Numbered from the stretch's first letter, positions 24,594 through 34,222 are shown. The stretch is DNA of 41,025 bases from Legionella sp. km772 (GCF_003989735.1 NZ_RZGQ01000011.1:1-41025), one strand, 5' to 3'. The notes: a model not told the origin generated them from the sequence alone. Numbers and translations are program-made.

Positions 24594-25277
24594 TTAAAGT
24601 GTATAAGAAAGATTTAACATGACTCCATTTTGGCTTGGAATATTAGAAATATGACCGGTTGAAGTCGTAGTATTTACGGTAAAATCAGTAGTTCCATTAA
24701 ATACACCCTGGTAAAGCAGTACCAAACTGGCTCGTTCTGACAAAGACATCCCTAATCCGGCTTGTAATTCGAAACCTACTTGATCTAAATCATTTACTGT
24801 AACTCGTTCATCAATTTGCATACGACGATAAGCAATACCTGCTTTTACAACGCCAAATACCGCTGTTTGTCCAAGAGGTTGAGTTGATGCTGTTGCTAAA
24901 AGATCAAGCATGGGCTTTACATTAAGCTGTATAGGCAAGCCAGCTAATTGATCCATAGTGGCTTGGGAAATACCAAGACGCATAATGTTCCCAGATTGTA
25001 CACCTAATTCGGCGCCTAAAGTTATAGTGTTAAACATTCCCAATTGCTTTCCAATTGCAAATCGTCCAAAGGCTGTCTGCCCGTCTCCTATAGCATGTTG
25101 GGCAGTAGGGTCAGCCCCGGCTCCACCATGGTAGGCATTATCATACCAGGTATACCCGATCGCACCGTTTAGGGACCACGGAAGCTGGGCAGGCTGAACT
25201 GCTGACCCCATAGTTCCACCCGCAGCATTCAAAGATAATAGACAAGCACTCGTAAGCAAACTGAGTTTAAATTTCAC
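24594..25277 (-). CDS. Outer-membrane beta-barrel protein (opacity-like)
   Basis: The protein has 227 residues with a signal peptide (MKFKLSLLTSACLLSLNAAG, cleavage around residue 20-26) and an 8-strand-type barrel pattern of alternating polar and hydrophobic residues: WSLNGAIGYTWYDNAY, AFGRFAIGKQLG, TAVFGVVKAGIAYRRM, VGFELQAGLGMSL. It ends in a C-terminal strand with terminal aromatic-type motif (GVMLNLSYTL). This is a common Legionella surface-protein layout. No specific function can be named. The DUF1554-like pseudogene follows 15 bases downstream. The ATG at 25277 has AGGAG upstream. Confidence 0.75.
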   Translation of the reverse strand: MKFKLSLLTSACLLSLNAAGGTMGSAVQPAQLPWSLNGAIGYTWYDNAYHGGAGADPTAQHAIGDGQTAFGRFAIGKQLGMFNTITLGAELGVQSGNIMRLGISQATMDQLAGLPIQLNVKPMLDLLATASTQPLGQTAVFGVVKAGIAYRRMQIDERVTVNDLDQVGFELQAGLGMSLSERASLVLLYQGVFNGTTDFTVNTTTSTGHISNIPSQNGVMLNLSYTL

Positions 25278-25377
25278 AAATTTCTCCTGTTTTTTTAAAA
25301 AATTCCTTATAAATTATTAATTTATAATATTAATAATTTGATTGCAAACAGGTCTTGATTTCTTTCTCTGTACGATA

Positions 25378-25425
25378 GGATGAAGTCCGTCCTTGCGAGG
25401 AGCGCAGTGACTAAGCTATCCTGCT
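25378..25425. repeat. Fragment of a dispersed GCGAGGAGCG-type palindromic repeat
   Basis: TTGCGAGGAGCGCAGTGAC followed by TAAGCTATCC resembles one arm of the short dispersed palindromic element (CATTGCGAGGAGC...GAAGCAATCC) found between genes in many bacteria including Legionella. It is a degenerate single copy here, recognised by memory only. Confidence 0.4.
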
Positions 25426-25485
25426 TAAGGTTGAATTAGAGTTGTTTAATAAAGGATGAAATTTTTTTATGTTATCCAAATTTAT

Positions 25486-26106
25486 TTATCTAGCCAAAGA
25501 TTCTAATTTATCTATGTCAGCAGAACAAAGTGAATCTTTCATTGCTTCTATTTTCTCATCTGGCCATTCATAAATTTTCAGTTTGACTAGGCGTTCAATT
25601 ATTTCAGGAGCAAATCTTTTTTTAACACATTTAGCTGGATTGCCTGCTACAATACAGTAGGGCTCAACATCTTTAGTTACCACGGCATTAGCTGCAATAA
25701 CAGCCCCCTCTCCTATTTTAACACCGGGCATTAGCATTGCTCTCATCCCAATCCAGACGCCATCACCTATCAGAGTATCACCACGAGATTCATAGGACTC
25801 TTGGTATTTATCGGCAAAAGGATAAAGACTAAACCAGTCAAGCCTATGAGTATTATTACCACCCATCAAAATTACAACCTCAGCGGCGATACAAACATAA
25901 TCACCAATGAATAATTGATCTATTTCCCAACGAGCCTCCCAATTTGCCAAGCTGTATTCATCGCCATAGAGATAGCGAACAACAGACTCTTCAAAATTAC
26001 CTGTCCAGGCATTAGAATAATAACTGTGTGTGCCTTTAATATGAATATTGGGGTTTTTTACCGTTTGATGCAGAAGCTCTATTTTTGACCAGTGTTTTGT
26101 CGTCAT
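25486..26106 (-). CDS. CatB/Vat-type xenobiotic O-acetyltransferase
   Basis: This left-handed beta-helix trimer-type acetyltransferase uses acetyl-CoA. The family signatures are in order: NPNIHIKGTHSYYSNAW, ARYLYGD-like region VVRYLYGDEY, GDYVCIAAEVVILMGGNNTHRLDW with the catalytic His, GDGVWIGMRAMLMPGVKIGEGAVIAANAVVTKDVEPY, and AGNPAKCVKKRF. I prefer the ATG at 26106 (MTTKHWSK, 206 residues), which puts the NPNI motif at the usual distance from the N-terminus; an ATG at 26142 and a TTG at 26148 are also in frame. Homologs acetylate chloramphenicol or streptogramins, so a resistance-type function is possible, but the native substrate is unknown. It stands alone on the minus strand. Confidence 0.85.
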   Translation of the reverse strand: MTTKHWSKIELLHQTVKNPNIHIKGTHSYYSNAWTGNFEESVVRYLYGDEYSLANWEARWEIDQLFIGDYVCIAAEVVILMGGNNTHRLDWFSLYPFADKYQESYESRGDTLIGDGVWIGMRAMLMPGVKIGEGAVIAANAVVTKDVEPYCIVAGNPAKCVKKRFAPEIIERLVKLKIYEWPDEKIEAMKDSLCSADIDKLESLAR

Positions 26107-26226
26107 TTCTTCAATAAGCCATAAAATAGTCAATTTTTTCATAGACAAATGTTTTGATCAACCCTTAGTTTTGCAAGCGTGATGAAGCGTTCGTCATAAA
26201 CCCTACTGAGTTAATTTTAATTCGGA

Positions 26227-29200
26227 TTATAAGCGGTGACCTAGATTATCATCAGCCTCAGGACTGCCTTCATATTTATCACGTAGGCTTTTTGCAAAGT
26301 CTTTAAAATCTATTGGTTTTCCTTTGGGTTCTATTTTTATTGCCTCTAATACCTTATTTTTTAATTCATTATTCTGAAGATGATTAAAAAATGCTTTTGC
26401 AGAGGCCGTCTCACCAAATTTACTCGTAAATAAAGAACACCAATTGCTTTCCCGTTGTTTTGCGGCAATTCCAACAAAGTTCGCTAGCAGTTTATTAGCT
26501 TCCTCTGCACTTGTTGATTTTTGATATAATGACAATAAATGTTCGAGTTTAGCCTTTTTTTGCTGATGGCTCTCAGTGGAAAGATGAGATTTTGTACTCA
26601 AAGCATTGATTGCAGCACCCATCGCTTTTACTAGTTCCTTATCAACATTATTAGTAAACACCCGAGGGGTTAGCTCTTCTTTTTTAACTAACTCATCTTT
26701 AGGATTAGTGCCCACCTTAGGTTTGTCAGCCATGTTCTCTTTTATCGATTCCACTTTTAAAGTGGATAAGGTCTGTAATTGTTGTTGATTGATTGGTTTT
26801 TGATTAAGCAAGGCTCTGAGATTAGCAAACTCAGCACCTTTAGCAGCTATTTTTTTATACTCCTCAATCTCTGATGCGTTAAATATAGATAAGCAAATAT
26901 CAATATTATCTACCCCTGATTCCTTGATCAGGTTGATAGCCTGAGAAACAGATTTAGCTATAGACACCTTATCGTTGCCAAAAGCGCCACCACCCACCAG
27001 GGTAAACGCGATAGGTATACGAGTTTTGGGATTTTGTTGAGCCTCTAAAATAGCTACAGCTGATACTGCTTTATATTGTGCTGTAAGCAAAATTTCTGTC
27101 ATCTCTCTTAAATGTGCAGAGGCTTCCGCTGATCGAGGAAATAATTCATATAACCCCAAAGCTAGACCGGAATTAAGCACTTGTATTGCTGTTTGACCAG
27201 AGACGCCATCTATAGGCACACGCTCAACGTTCAAAACAATTTTGTTACTGTGTTGTTTTAAAAACTCTACGCCTTTTTGTTCTTGTCCTTCTTTCGGAGT
27301 CAAATAACCATATTGATAATCAAATAGAGTGTTAAATTGGTTCTTTAAGACCGGATCTGCTAATAATACTGCAAAAGAGTCACTCGCTTTATTATGAGCA
27401 TAACGGGCTAGGGCTGCGCCCCCCGAGGTTCTTTGCTCGGCTGGTCCTTGAGTGGGATCTGTTTTAAAATCATCTGGTTGAGTTAAATACCGTCCTTTAG
27501 ATTCCCCATTATTAAATTGTGATGCGACTTGACGGACAGAGCCCTGCATGCATGAAAACTTAGGCACAGTCCGCGCATCACATCCTTGCAAAAGATGCAA
27601 GCCAATACCCTCCCCTGCTTTAGCTTGAGGCTGTGAGGGTATTTGCGCCAATAAATCACCAATTGAGATCATTGTGGGCTTAGGACAGCTCGTTTTACCC
27701 AAGCGAATGCCCTGTATTAGAGAAGCAGTTTCTGCCGATGTGGCACTATCTGGATTATATGTAGGAAAGGTGGGAAAAATAGGGCTTTCAAAAAATGCTT
27801 TAGCTTTGACTATATTCATCTCACTAGGATGCGAAGGCTCATTTTTTGCCGCCTCAATTCGTGCCGATAATTGATTTAATTGGCTAGTGATTGTGGCAGA
27901 GTCATTGCCAGTTGCAAAATTCCAATGTTTCTCTAAAATAGCATTGGCATCTGGTTTAGGAACCCCATTTCGGACTAATTCCCAACGTAAATATTCTTCA
28001 ATCGAGCGAACGGTACAATTTCCTGTGATTTGAGGTTTACTCAAAACAGAATGACTCTCTTCAACAGATCCCAGGCGAATGCTTTGATTCAACTCTCGCC
28101 ATTTTGCTTGTTTATCTGCATCCAAAGTACCTATTTCTTTATTAGGGCCTTTTTTACCCGGCAAATCATGAAAGATAAGCATAGCTCGTTCAGTATCAAT
28201 TAACTTACTGATCTGCTTTTGCATAGCCGCATCACTGTAGGGTACTCCAAGTGGTAATAATACCTCTTGTGTACAAACAGAATAAGTTTGACCATCTGGT
28301 CTGGGGGAAAAAATTTCATGATACAGAGCTGGTGGGTTTGTTCTTACATCATAAGTTGTGCCAAAGCCCGCATTACAAACTGTTCGATAAACTCGATATC
28401 GTGCTATGGGTTTCCCATCCCCGGGCAAAACAGGATTACCCTCGCTATCTACCCCTTGTTTCCAGAGGCTGACAATAGCGCTATGGGTTCTACAACCTCC
28501 TGCTTGCAAGACGATTTGATCATTGCTTGATAAGCTCGGCGGTATAGGGAAAAAACTTGGAATAAAGCGAGTAAGGGCATCATCTGCTGAAGTTGTGCCA
28601 CTAAGGCTCGTTTGTTTGTCAACGATAGGCCGCCCTAAAGGATTGCCTTCAATTAGTTCTTCGCGATATTTAGCGAGCTGGGCGTCTATGGAATGTCCAT
28701 AGGCTAAACGCTCACGCAAGGCTGTAATCTCATTCACTTCCGCTTTTAGTCCTTTTGCTAAAGCGCGTCGGTATTCTGCCGACGAAGGCTCGCTATCTAA
28801 AGCTGGAACATCTCCCGCTACAGCTTTATAAACGGAATAAAGCCGATGTAGTTCGGTTTTATTTAATTGGTCATAATTACTGGCAATATAGGTTAATAAA
28901 GATAAACCATAGGCTGTAGTCGCAGCAAAGGGATAATAGCCATCTTTGGTGCCATCCACTAAATCGTGAAATAAATTTAATCGCGTAGAATTTCCTTCAT
29001 CATAATAACTCGATCCAGTCCCTATTAAAGCACCGCGGGTAAAATGGACACCCTTTTGTTTCGAGGATACGGTATCTCCTAATGCCAGGGCTCTTTGAGC
29101 CGCTGCAATGAAAAATTCACGCGCAGGAAGTTCTTCTTGCTGTTTAGGTGGAATTATAGCAGGTGGCTTCTTAGGGATTACTATTTCTGGTTTAAGAGCA

Positions 29201-29772
29201 GGATTTATAAAATTTAATGGCTTACTAATCGAAAAATGACTTAATATCTTTTCCAAGTCTTTTTCCATTTGTTGATGAACAAGGCGTTTGCGGTCTGCTA
29301 ATTTTTTTACTCCATCTTCTACCAGATAAAATTGACGCTCATGCTCGTAGAGATGAATGATTCTTTCCTCGTTATTATTAGTTCTACCCTTCAATTCATA
29401 ATAAACTTGGCCATTTTTATCTATTTTTCTGGTGACTGAGTCTACGTAATTATCACCACCACTATCAGAAATGATATAAGGAGGGGTGAAGTTTAAGGTT
29501 TCAGGAAAGTCAAAATAGTTTAACAGTTCGGGCAATTTTTTCTGCATCTCGGTATGAACAACACCTAAGGAAAGCGCCTCAATAAAATCCCCATTATTTT
29601 CTATAAAGGCTTTTACTACATTTTTATCATAAATTTGAATGCGGCGACGTTCATCTTTTGTATTTCGTCCATCAATTTCATAGTATATCTGACCCTGACC
29701 ATCCCTTTTACGGGTGATTCTATCTACATAATTATTACCTTTTTTATCTTCTAAGATATAGGGAATAGGCAT
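26227..29772 (-). CDS. Very large effector-like protein with duplicated N-terminal module and macro-like C-terminal region
   Basis: The start is the ATG at 29772 with AAGGAG upstream, giving 1,181 residues; the open frame extends 23 codons further without support. Residues 3-97 and 98-191 are a tandem duplication (NYVDRITRKRDGQGQIYYEI versus NYVDSVTRKIDKNGQVYYEL, each ending LNF-x-x-P). A proline-rich linker follows at 192-212. The middle (about 215-730) is unassigned. At about 740-945, QVASQFN, DPTQGPA and later IAFTLVGGGAFGND resemble, from memory, a family of macro-domain-like proteins that share QFN, TQGPA and LGGG-FGN motifs. The C-terminal 200 residues are helical and charged. No signal peptide or membrane segment is seen. 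Size, isolation and lack of bacterial role suggest a Dot/Icm effector (inference), possibly acting on a nucleotide or ADP-ribose-type ligand. Confidence 0.65.
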   Translation of the reverse strand: MPIPYILEDKKGNNYVDRITRKRDGQGQIYYEIDGRNTKDERRRIQIYDKNVVKAFIENNGDFIEALSLGVVHTEMQKKLPELLNYFDFPETLNFTPPYIISDSGGDNYVDSVTRKIDKNGQVYYELKGRTNNNEERIIHLYEHERQFYLVEDGVKKLADRKRLVHQQMEKDLEKILSHFSISKPLNFINPALKPEIVIPKKPPAIIPPKQQEELPAREFFIAAAQRALALGDTVSSKQKGVHFTRGALIGTGSSYYDEGNSTRLNLFHDLVDGTKDGYYPFAATTAYGLSLLTYIASNYDQLNKTELHRLYSVYKAVAGDVPALDSEPSSAEYRRALAKGLKAEVNEITALRERLAYGHSIDAQLAKYREELIEGNPLGRPIVDKQTSLSGTTSADDALTRFIPSFFPIPPSLSSNDQIVLQAGGCRTHSAIVSLWKQGVDSEGNPVLPGDGKPIARYRVYRTVCNAGFGTTYDVRTNPPALYHEIFSPRPDGQTYSVCTQEVLLPLGVPYSDAAMQKQISKLIDTERAMLIFHDLPGKKGPNKEIGTLDADKQAKWRELNQSIRLGSVEESHSVLSKPQITGNCTVRSIEEYLRWELVRNGVPKPDANAILEKHWNFATGNDSATITSQLNQLSARIEAAKNEPSHPSEMNIVKAKAFFESPIFPTFPTYNPDSATSAETASLIQGIRLGKTSCPKPTMISIGDLLAQIPSQPQAKAGEGIGLHLLQGCDARTVPKFSCMQGSVRQVASQFNNGESKGRYLTQPDDFKTDPTQGPAEQRTSGGAALARYAHNKASDSFAVLLADPVLKNQFNTLFDYQYGYLTPKEGQEQKGVEFLKQHSNKIVLNVERVPIDGVSGQTAIQVLNSGLALGLYELFPRSAEASAHLREMTEILLTAQYKAVSAVAILEAQQNPKTRIPIAFTLVGGGAFGNDKVSIAKSVSQAINLIKESGVDNIDICLSIFNASEIEEYKKIAAKGAEFANLRALLNQKPINQQQLQTLSTLKVESIKENMADKPKVGTNPKDELVKKEELTPRVFTNNVDKELVKAMGAAINALSTKSHLSTESHQQKKAKLEHLLSLYQKSTSAEEANKLLANFVGIAAKQRESNWCSLFTSKFGETASAKAFFNHLQNNELKNKVLEAIKIEPKGKPIDFKDFAKSLRDKYEGSPEADDNLGHRL

Positions 29773-29974
29773 TGAAATACTCCTTGAGTGACACAAAGGA
29801 TATTTGCAGATCACATTAACAAATATTATACCATTAAGCACTTATAAAGGACAAATTAGATATTTATTTAAATGTAGAAGTTTTTAGATTTCGATTGCAA
29901 AAGCCCCCTAAGATAAAAACATAGAATAGAAATCATTTAGTGCTTACTATTCTATCCATCCCTAGGGAGCGTTT

Positions 29975-30652
29975 TTAAGGAATTTGTAATTGCTTTAATA
30001 AGGATTTGGCAGAAATTTGCTCAGCTTTTCTACGATTAGTTCCTTCGCCATAAGCAATTTTATCAATGCCAGGTACTTTACAGCTTACATAAAAAATTTG
30101 ATCATGCTCCTCTCCTTCGACCTTAGTCAAGGTATATTCAGGTAAAGGGTGTTTGGCTGCTTGTAGAAATTCTTGCAACTGGGTTTTAGGATCTTTTAAA
30201 CAATAACTTAAGTCTGCAGAATCAAGCCTTGAGCGGTATAGAGCTAAGATGACGGTCTGCGCTTCATTTATACCACTGTCTAAGAAAATCGCTGCAAAAA
30301 TAGCCTCTAAAGCATCTGCTAAAATCGATGCGCGTCGGAAGCCTCCGCTTTTTAATTCCCCCTGACCTAAAAAGAGAAAAGTTCCTAAATTTAACTCTTT
30401 GGCGATTTCAGCCAGCATCTCCCCTTTTACTAAAAAAGAGCGTAAACGGCTTAATTCACCCTCGCTTAATAAAGGAAATTTATTAAAAAGCTCATTGGCA
30501 ATGACAAAGCTTAAAATGGAATCGCCCAAAAACTCAAGGCGTTCATAATTTTCACTACCAACACTGCAATGACTCAACGCCTGTTTTAACAATTTTTTAT
30601 TTTGAAATTGATAATTTAGGCGTCGGCATAATGGATCTAAATCATTTTTCAC
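29975..30652 (-). CDS. rnc: Ribonuclease III
   Basis: RNase III cleaves double-stranded RNA in rRNA and mRNA maturation. The RIII signature ERLEFLGDSILSFVIANELF holds the metal-binding acidic residues (Glu40, Asp44), with the second acidic cluster DALEAIFAAIFLDSG at about 113-127. A C-terminal double-stranded-RNA-binding domain spans about 152-222 (DPKTQLQEFLQ, YGEGTNRRKAEQISAKSLL). I chose the GTG at 30652 (MKNDLDPLCRRLNY, 225 residues), which matches related starts better than a TTG three codons earlier. It overlaps the end of the DUF4845 gene by 11 bases, so translation is probably coupled. The usual downstream partner era is not adjacent here. Confidence 0.96.
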   Translation of the reverse strand: MKNDLDPLCRRLNYQFQNKKLLKQALSHCSVGSENYERLEFLGDSILSFVIANELFNKFPLLSEGELSRLRSFLVKGEMLAEIAKELNLGTFLFLGQGELKSGGFRRASILADALEAIFAAIFLDSGINEAQTVILALYRSRLDSADLSYCLKDPKTQLQEFLQAAKHPLPEYTLTKVEGEEHDQIFYVSCKVPGIDKIAYGEGTNRRKAEQISAKSLLKQLQIP

Positions 30653-31034
30653 TACCGACAACTACCTCTATAGTACTGTTAAAATTAAACAACAAGCTCA
30701 TATTATACACTAAATGGCGAATAACTTGGTATTTTAATTGAATTTTAAATTTATTAGCACCATCAGGGGTGATTACCAACTCATCCGGTTTTAAATCTTC
30801 GAGCCCATTTATATCCAAACGCTTTGATAAGCTATCGCGTAAAACAGCTACATCACTAACGGGGTCGCCTGTTAAACTTGAAGCCGGAGTTTGCGCTAAA
30901 GATTTAATCGAGGTCACAATAGAATAATGCTGGATTACAACCGGTACTATCCGCATCACCACGACTGCGGCCAATACCACCACTGCCATGGTTAATAGCA
31001 TTCCTATTAATGTCATCCCTTGTTGTTTTTGCAT
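30642..31034 (-). CDS. DUF4845 family membrane protein
   Basis: The 130 residues start MQKQQGMTLIGMLLTMA, a pilin-like N-terminus with one membrane segment at about 8-30, followed by a small periplasmic domain. Proteins of the DUF4845 family occupy exactly this slot between lepB and rnc in many gammaproteobacteria, but their function is unknown. The gene starts 22 bases after lepB and overlaps rnc, forming a lepB-DUF4845-rnc unit. Confidence 0.88.
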   Translation of the reverse strand: MQKQQGMTLIGMLLTMAVVVLAAVVVMRIVPVVIQHYSIVTSIKSLAQTPASSLTGDPVSDVAVLRDSLSKRLDINGLEDLKPDELVITPDGANKFKIQLKYQVIRHLVYNMSLLFNFNSTIEVVVGSEK

Positions 31035-31056
31035 CAGCTTTCCTTAATTAAATTCT

Positions 31057-31812
31057 TTAATGAATTAAACTACCAATTTTAGACCAACGCACAGAATCGG
31101 TTTTTCCATTCCAACTCATCCAAACTAAAAAGGCTTTTCCTCTTAAATAGCTATTTGGCACAAAGCCCCAAAAACGACTATCTGCACTGTCATCTCTATT
31201 ATCACCCATCATAAAATAATTACCTTCAGGTACCACCACATCAAAATCAACTGCAGGCAAATCAGGACGAACAAAAATATCGTGTACCACCCCATTCAAA
31301 TCTTCTTTGTATTTAGCTACGGGTTTGCCAGAACTTTCATCCATAGTGTATTCAACAAAGGTTTGTTTCACTTCTTTGCCATTGATGGTTAAGACTTTAT
31401 TATGATAGCTCACTTTATCACCAGGCATACCAATCACCCTTTTAATATAATCATAACTAGGTTCTGGTGGCCAACGAAATACGGCAATTTGCCCAGTCTT
31501 AGGATCAGCAATAGGAATAATTTTCTTTTCAATGACTGGTAATCTTAAACCATAAGCAAATTTATTAACTGCAACAAAATCCCCTACTAATAAGGTTGGC
31601 TCTAGAGAACCAGAAGGAATTCTAAAGGGCTCAACTAAAAAGGAACGTAATAATAAAACAATTAAAAAAACAGGAAAAAAGGAGCGGGCATATTCAATTA
31701 TTTTATTAGGTTTTTGTTGTTGATCCCGCTTTTTAGCCCAAAACAAAACATCTAAAAGATAAATCAATCCGCTTACAAAAGACAAGATGACTAATATTAA
31801 AGCAAAATTCAT
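31057..31812 (-). CDS. lepB: Signal peptidase I
   Basis: LepB removes signal peptides from exported proteins at the inner membrane. The 251 residues have two N-terminal membrane segments (about 3-25 and 44-60). The serine nucleophile Ser69 lies in RIPSGSLEPTL, the general base Lys124 in DYIKRVIGMPGDKV, and the C-terminal box E in MGDNRDDSADSRFWGFV. It heads the minus-strand unit lepB-DUF4845-rnc. lepA, which often precedes it, is not here; a csaA-like gene lies 181 bases upstream. Confidence 0.97.
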   Translation of the reverse strand: MNFALILVILSFVSGLIYLLDVLFWAKKRDQQQKPNKIIEYARSFFPVFLIVLLLRSFLVEPFRIPSGSLEPTLLVGDFVAVNKFAYGLRLPVIEKKIIPIADPKTGQIAVFRWPPEPSYDYIKRVIGMPGDKVSYHNKVLTINGKEVKQTFVEYTMDESSGKPVAKYKEDLNGVVHDIFVRPDLPAVDFDVVVPEGNYFMMGDNRDDSADSRFWGFVPNSYLRGKAFLVWMSWNGKTDSVRWSKIGSLIH

Positions 31813-31993
31813 AATTTAATCCTAAAATTACATCCATTATTAGTTAATAGTGACTTTAACGCACTATTAGTGTTAATCGGTATATTAAAGTATTAAAGGT
31901 CAATTTGGCAAAGAATGTTTTCAATTATCACCACCGACTTTTTAAATAATACCAATAGAGTCTTAGCGCAACAATTTTACCTTAAAGAGAGGG

Positions 31994-32329
31994 CTAATGA
32001 AGCTTTTGACCGTTTGGGACTTTATAATCAGAAGTAATTAAAGAAATGGCTCCATTCGTATCGGAAAAGCCGACCAACAAAAACTGCGACAAAAAACCCG
32101 CAATGTTTTTTTCGCCTAAATTAACACAACCCACCACTGTTTTTCCTAATAAGGAATCCGGGGTATAGTGAACAGTTATTTGGGCAGATGTTTGTAAAAT
32201 ACCAAGTTCACTACCAAAATCTACCCAAATTTTATAGGCTGGTTTTTTTGCGCGCTCAAAAAGCTCAACTTTGACTACAGTGCCAGATCGTAAATCAACT
32301 TTTTCAAAATCATCATAGGTAATAATCAT
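31994..32329 (-). CDS. csaA: CsaA-like tRNA-binding domain protein
   Basis: A single EMAP/Trbp111-type OB-fold domain of 111 residues. It begins ITYDDFEKVDLRSGTVVKVE, followed by YKIWVDFGSELGILQTSAQI, LLGKTVVGCVNLGEKNIAGF and LVGFSD. These match CsaA, a small dimeric tRNA-binding protein with reported secretion-chaperone activity. It lies 33 bases after the CapD/WbpM-type gene on the same strand and may share its transcript. The family call is firm; the physiological role is not. Confidence 0.9.
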   Translation of the reverse strand: MIITYDDFEKVDLRSGTVVKVELFERAKKPAYKIWVDFGSELGILQTSAQITVHYTPDSLLGKTVVGCVNLGEKNIAGFLSQFLLVGFSDTNGAISLITSDYKVPNGQKLH

Positions 32330-32362
32330 GCGAATATCCGTATAGTCAGGTCAAAATTGAAA

Positions 32363-34222
32363 TCAAACCGCCATTTCATTTAATTGCAACTCGGGCACTA
32401 GGCTTTTTAATAATACTAAAAGCTCATCACTTTGATGTTCAAAGCAAGAATGATTTAACATTCTCATAGTTTGAGTTAATTCTTGCCATTCAATTTTTCT
32501 AAATTTTGCTTTAAATAATTTTTCATGATCAGTTGGCACGAGTTCTTCGGACTCATGGAATAATTCCTCATAAAGTTTTTCTCCAGGACGCAAACCGGTA
32601 TATTCAATAAGAATGTCTTTTCCTGGCTCCTTCCCTGCCAATAAAATCATTTGCTTCGCTAAATAGCTTATTTTAATCGGCTCGCCCATATCCAATACAA
32701 AAATTTCACCGCCCTCGCCATTAACCATAGCTTGTAAAATAAGCTGTGAAGCTTCAGGTATAGTCATGAAATAACGCTGCATATCAGGATGAGTGACCGT
32801 TAAAGGTCCACCGGCTTGCAGCTGTTTCTGGAATAAAGGAATAACGCTGCCCGCTGAGCCTAGAACATTTCCGAAACGAACGGTAATAAATTGAGTTTTA
32901 GTACGGATATTTAAATTTTGGCAATAAATTTCCGCCACCCGCTTAGTAGTGCCCATAATATTAGTGGGATTTACTGCTTTATCAGTAGAAATAAGGATAA
33001 ACTTTTCCACGCCGACAGCCACAGAAGCTTTTGCAATGGTTTCTGTACCCACAACGTTATTAAATACCGCTACCCGGATTTGGTTCTGCAACATAGGAAC
33101 ATGTTTATAAGCTGCAGCATGAAATACTATTTCCGGCTTATAGTGACTAAATAAGTGGTTAACTGCAACCGCATCAGTAATGCTAATCAGAGCTAATTCA
33201 ATAGGAATATGAGGAAATTTAGCGCTTAACTCTTGCTCGATCTGGTATAAATTAAATTCGCTGCTCTCTATGATGGCTAAAGACGCAGGATTTAATTGCA
33301 TAATTTGTCTGCATAGCTCTGAACCGATAGAGCCACCGCCTCCAGTTACCAATATTTTTTTGCCCGCAATAGCACTTGCTATCTTATCCCATTGCAAACA
33401 AACTTCATCGCGACCTAACAAATCCTCAATATTAACCGGTCTTAAGGCATTAACCTCGACACAACCGCTAGCTAAAGCGCTAAGACTAGGGAGTGTTCTA
33501 AAAGGTATTTTGGTTTCTTCACAGTAGGTAACAATTCGACGCATTGTAGCTGAGCGCGCTGAAGGCATAGCAATGAAAATTAAGTCGATTGAATATTCGC
33601 GCACAAATTGGGCAATATCCCGAATTGCGCCTAAAACAGGTATGCGATGAACTTCCAGCCCGCGCTTACTGATATTGTCATCAACAAAACCGATTGGGTG
33701 ATAATAGCCACTACGTTTTAAATCACGAGCTAAACTTTCCCCTGCGAAACCCGCACCAACGATTAATACACGTTGACTTTCTGAATGCTCTACACGTCTA
33801 GACTTATCTAGATGCAGGCGAATCATTAATCGTCCCCCACAAAGAAACATCGCTAAAATAAGTGAATACAGCGGGAAAACGGATCGAGGCAAATGCTGTA
33901 AGACAGAAGACAGATATAATACCGGTATCACTAAAACAACAGCAGTAACCGATGCTTTCAAGATCCGGATAACGTCATCTAAAGAGGAAAAACGCCATAA
34001 GCCCCTATAGGTTTTAAAATAAAAATAACAAATCGATTGAACTACGATTAAAAAACCAAGGGCTAGAAAAGAATGGTGTGAAGTTAATATGCCTGGCTCA
34101 GGATGGAGATTAAAACGTAGCCAATAAGCTGAATACCATGCCATAGGGATAGCACAGATATCATAAGTCATTACCGGCAATTTAGTAAAAAACTTTCTTA
34201 TTGTTAGTATAAGAGCTTGCAT
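32363..34222 (-). CDS. Nucleotide-sugar 4,6-dehydratase/epimerase, CapD/WbpM/PglF type membrane protein
   Basis: The 619 residues have four N-terminal membrane segments (about 18-36, 50-70, 90-108, 116-134), a first Rossmann-like domain with VGAGFAGESLA (155-165) and a second NAD-binding SDR domain with TGGGGSIGSEL (293-303). The active-site region is STDKAVNPTNIMGTTKR, where the Ser-Met-Lys replacement of the usual SYK triad is typical of WbpM/CapD. Relatives convert UDP-GlcNAc to a 4-keto-6-deoxy sugar for O-antigen or glycan synthesis, so this should feed lipopolysaccharide or capsule synthesis at the inner membrane. The neighbouring prenyltransferase fits a glycolipid theme. Confidence 0.92.
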   Translation of the reverse strand: MQALILTIRKFFTKLPVMTYDICAIPMAWYSAYWLRFNLHPEPGILTSHHSFLALGFLIVVQSICYFYFKTYRGLWRFSSLDDVIRILKASVTAVVLVIPVLYLSSVLQHLPRSVFPLYSLILAMFLCGGRLMIRLHLDKSRRVEHSESQRVLIVGAGFAGESLARDLKRSGYYHPIGFVDDNISKRGLEVHRIPVLGAIRDIAQFVREYSIDLIFIAMPSARSATMRRIVTYCEETKIPFRTLPSLSALASGCVEVNALRPVNIEDLLGRDEVCLQWDKIASAIAGKKILVTGGGGSIGSELCRQIMQLNPASLAIIESSEFNLYQIEQELSAKFPHIPIELALISITDAVAVNHLFSHYKPEIVFHAAAYKHVPMLQNQIRVAVFNNVVGTETIAKASVAVGVEKFILISTDKAVNPTNIMGTTKRVAEIYCQNLNIRTKTQFITVRFGNVLGSAGSVIPLFQKQLQAGGPLTVTHPDMQRYFMTIPEASQLILQAMVNGEGGEIFVLDMGEPIKISYLAKQMILLAGKEPGKDILIEYTGLRPGEKLYEELFHESEELVPTDHEKLFKAKFRKIEWQELTQTMRMLNHSCFEHQSDELLVLLKSLVPELQLNEMAV

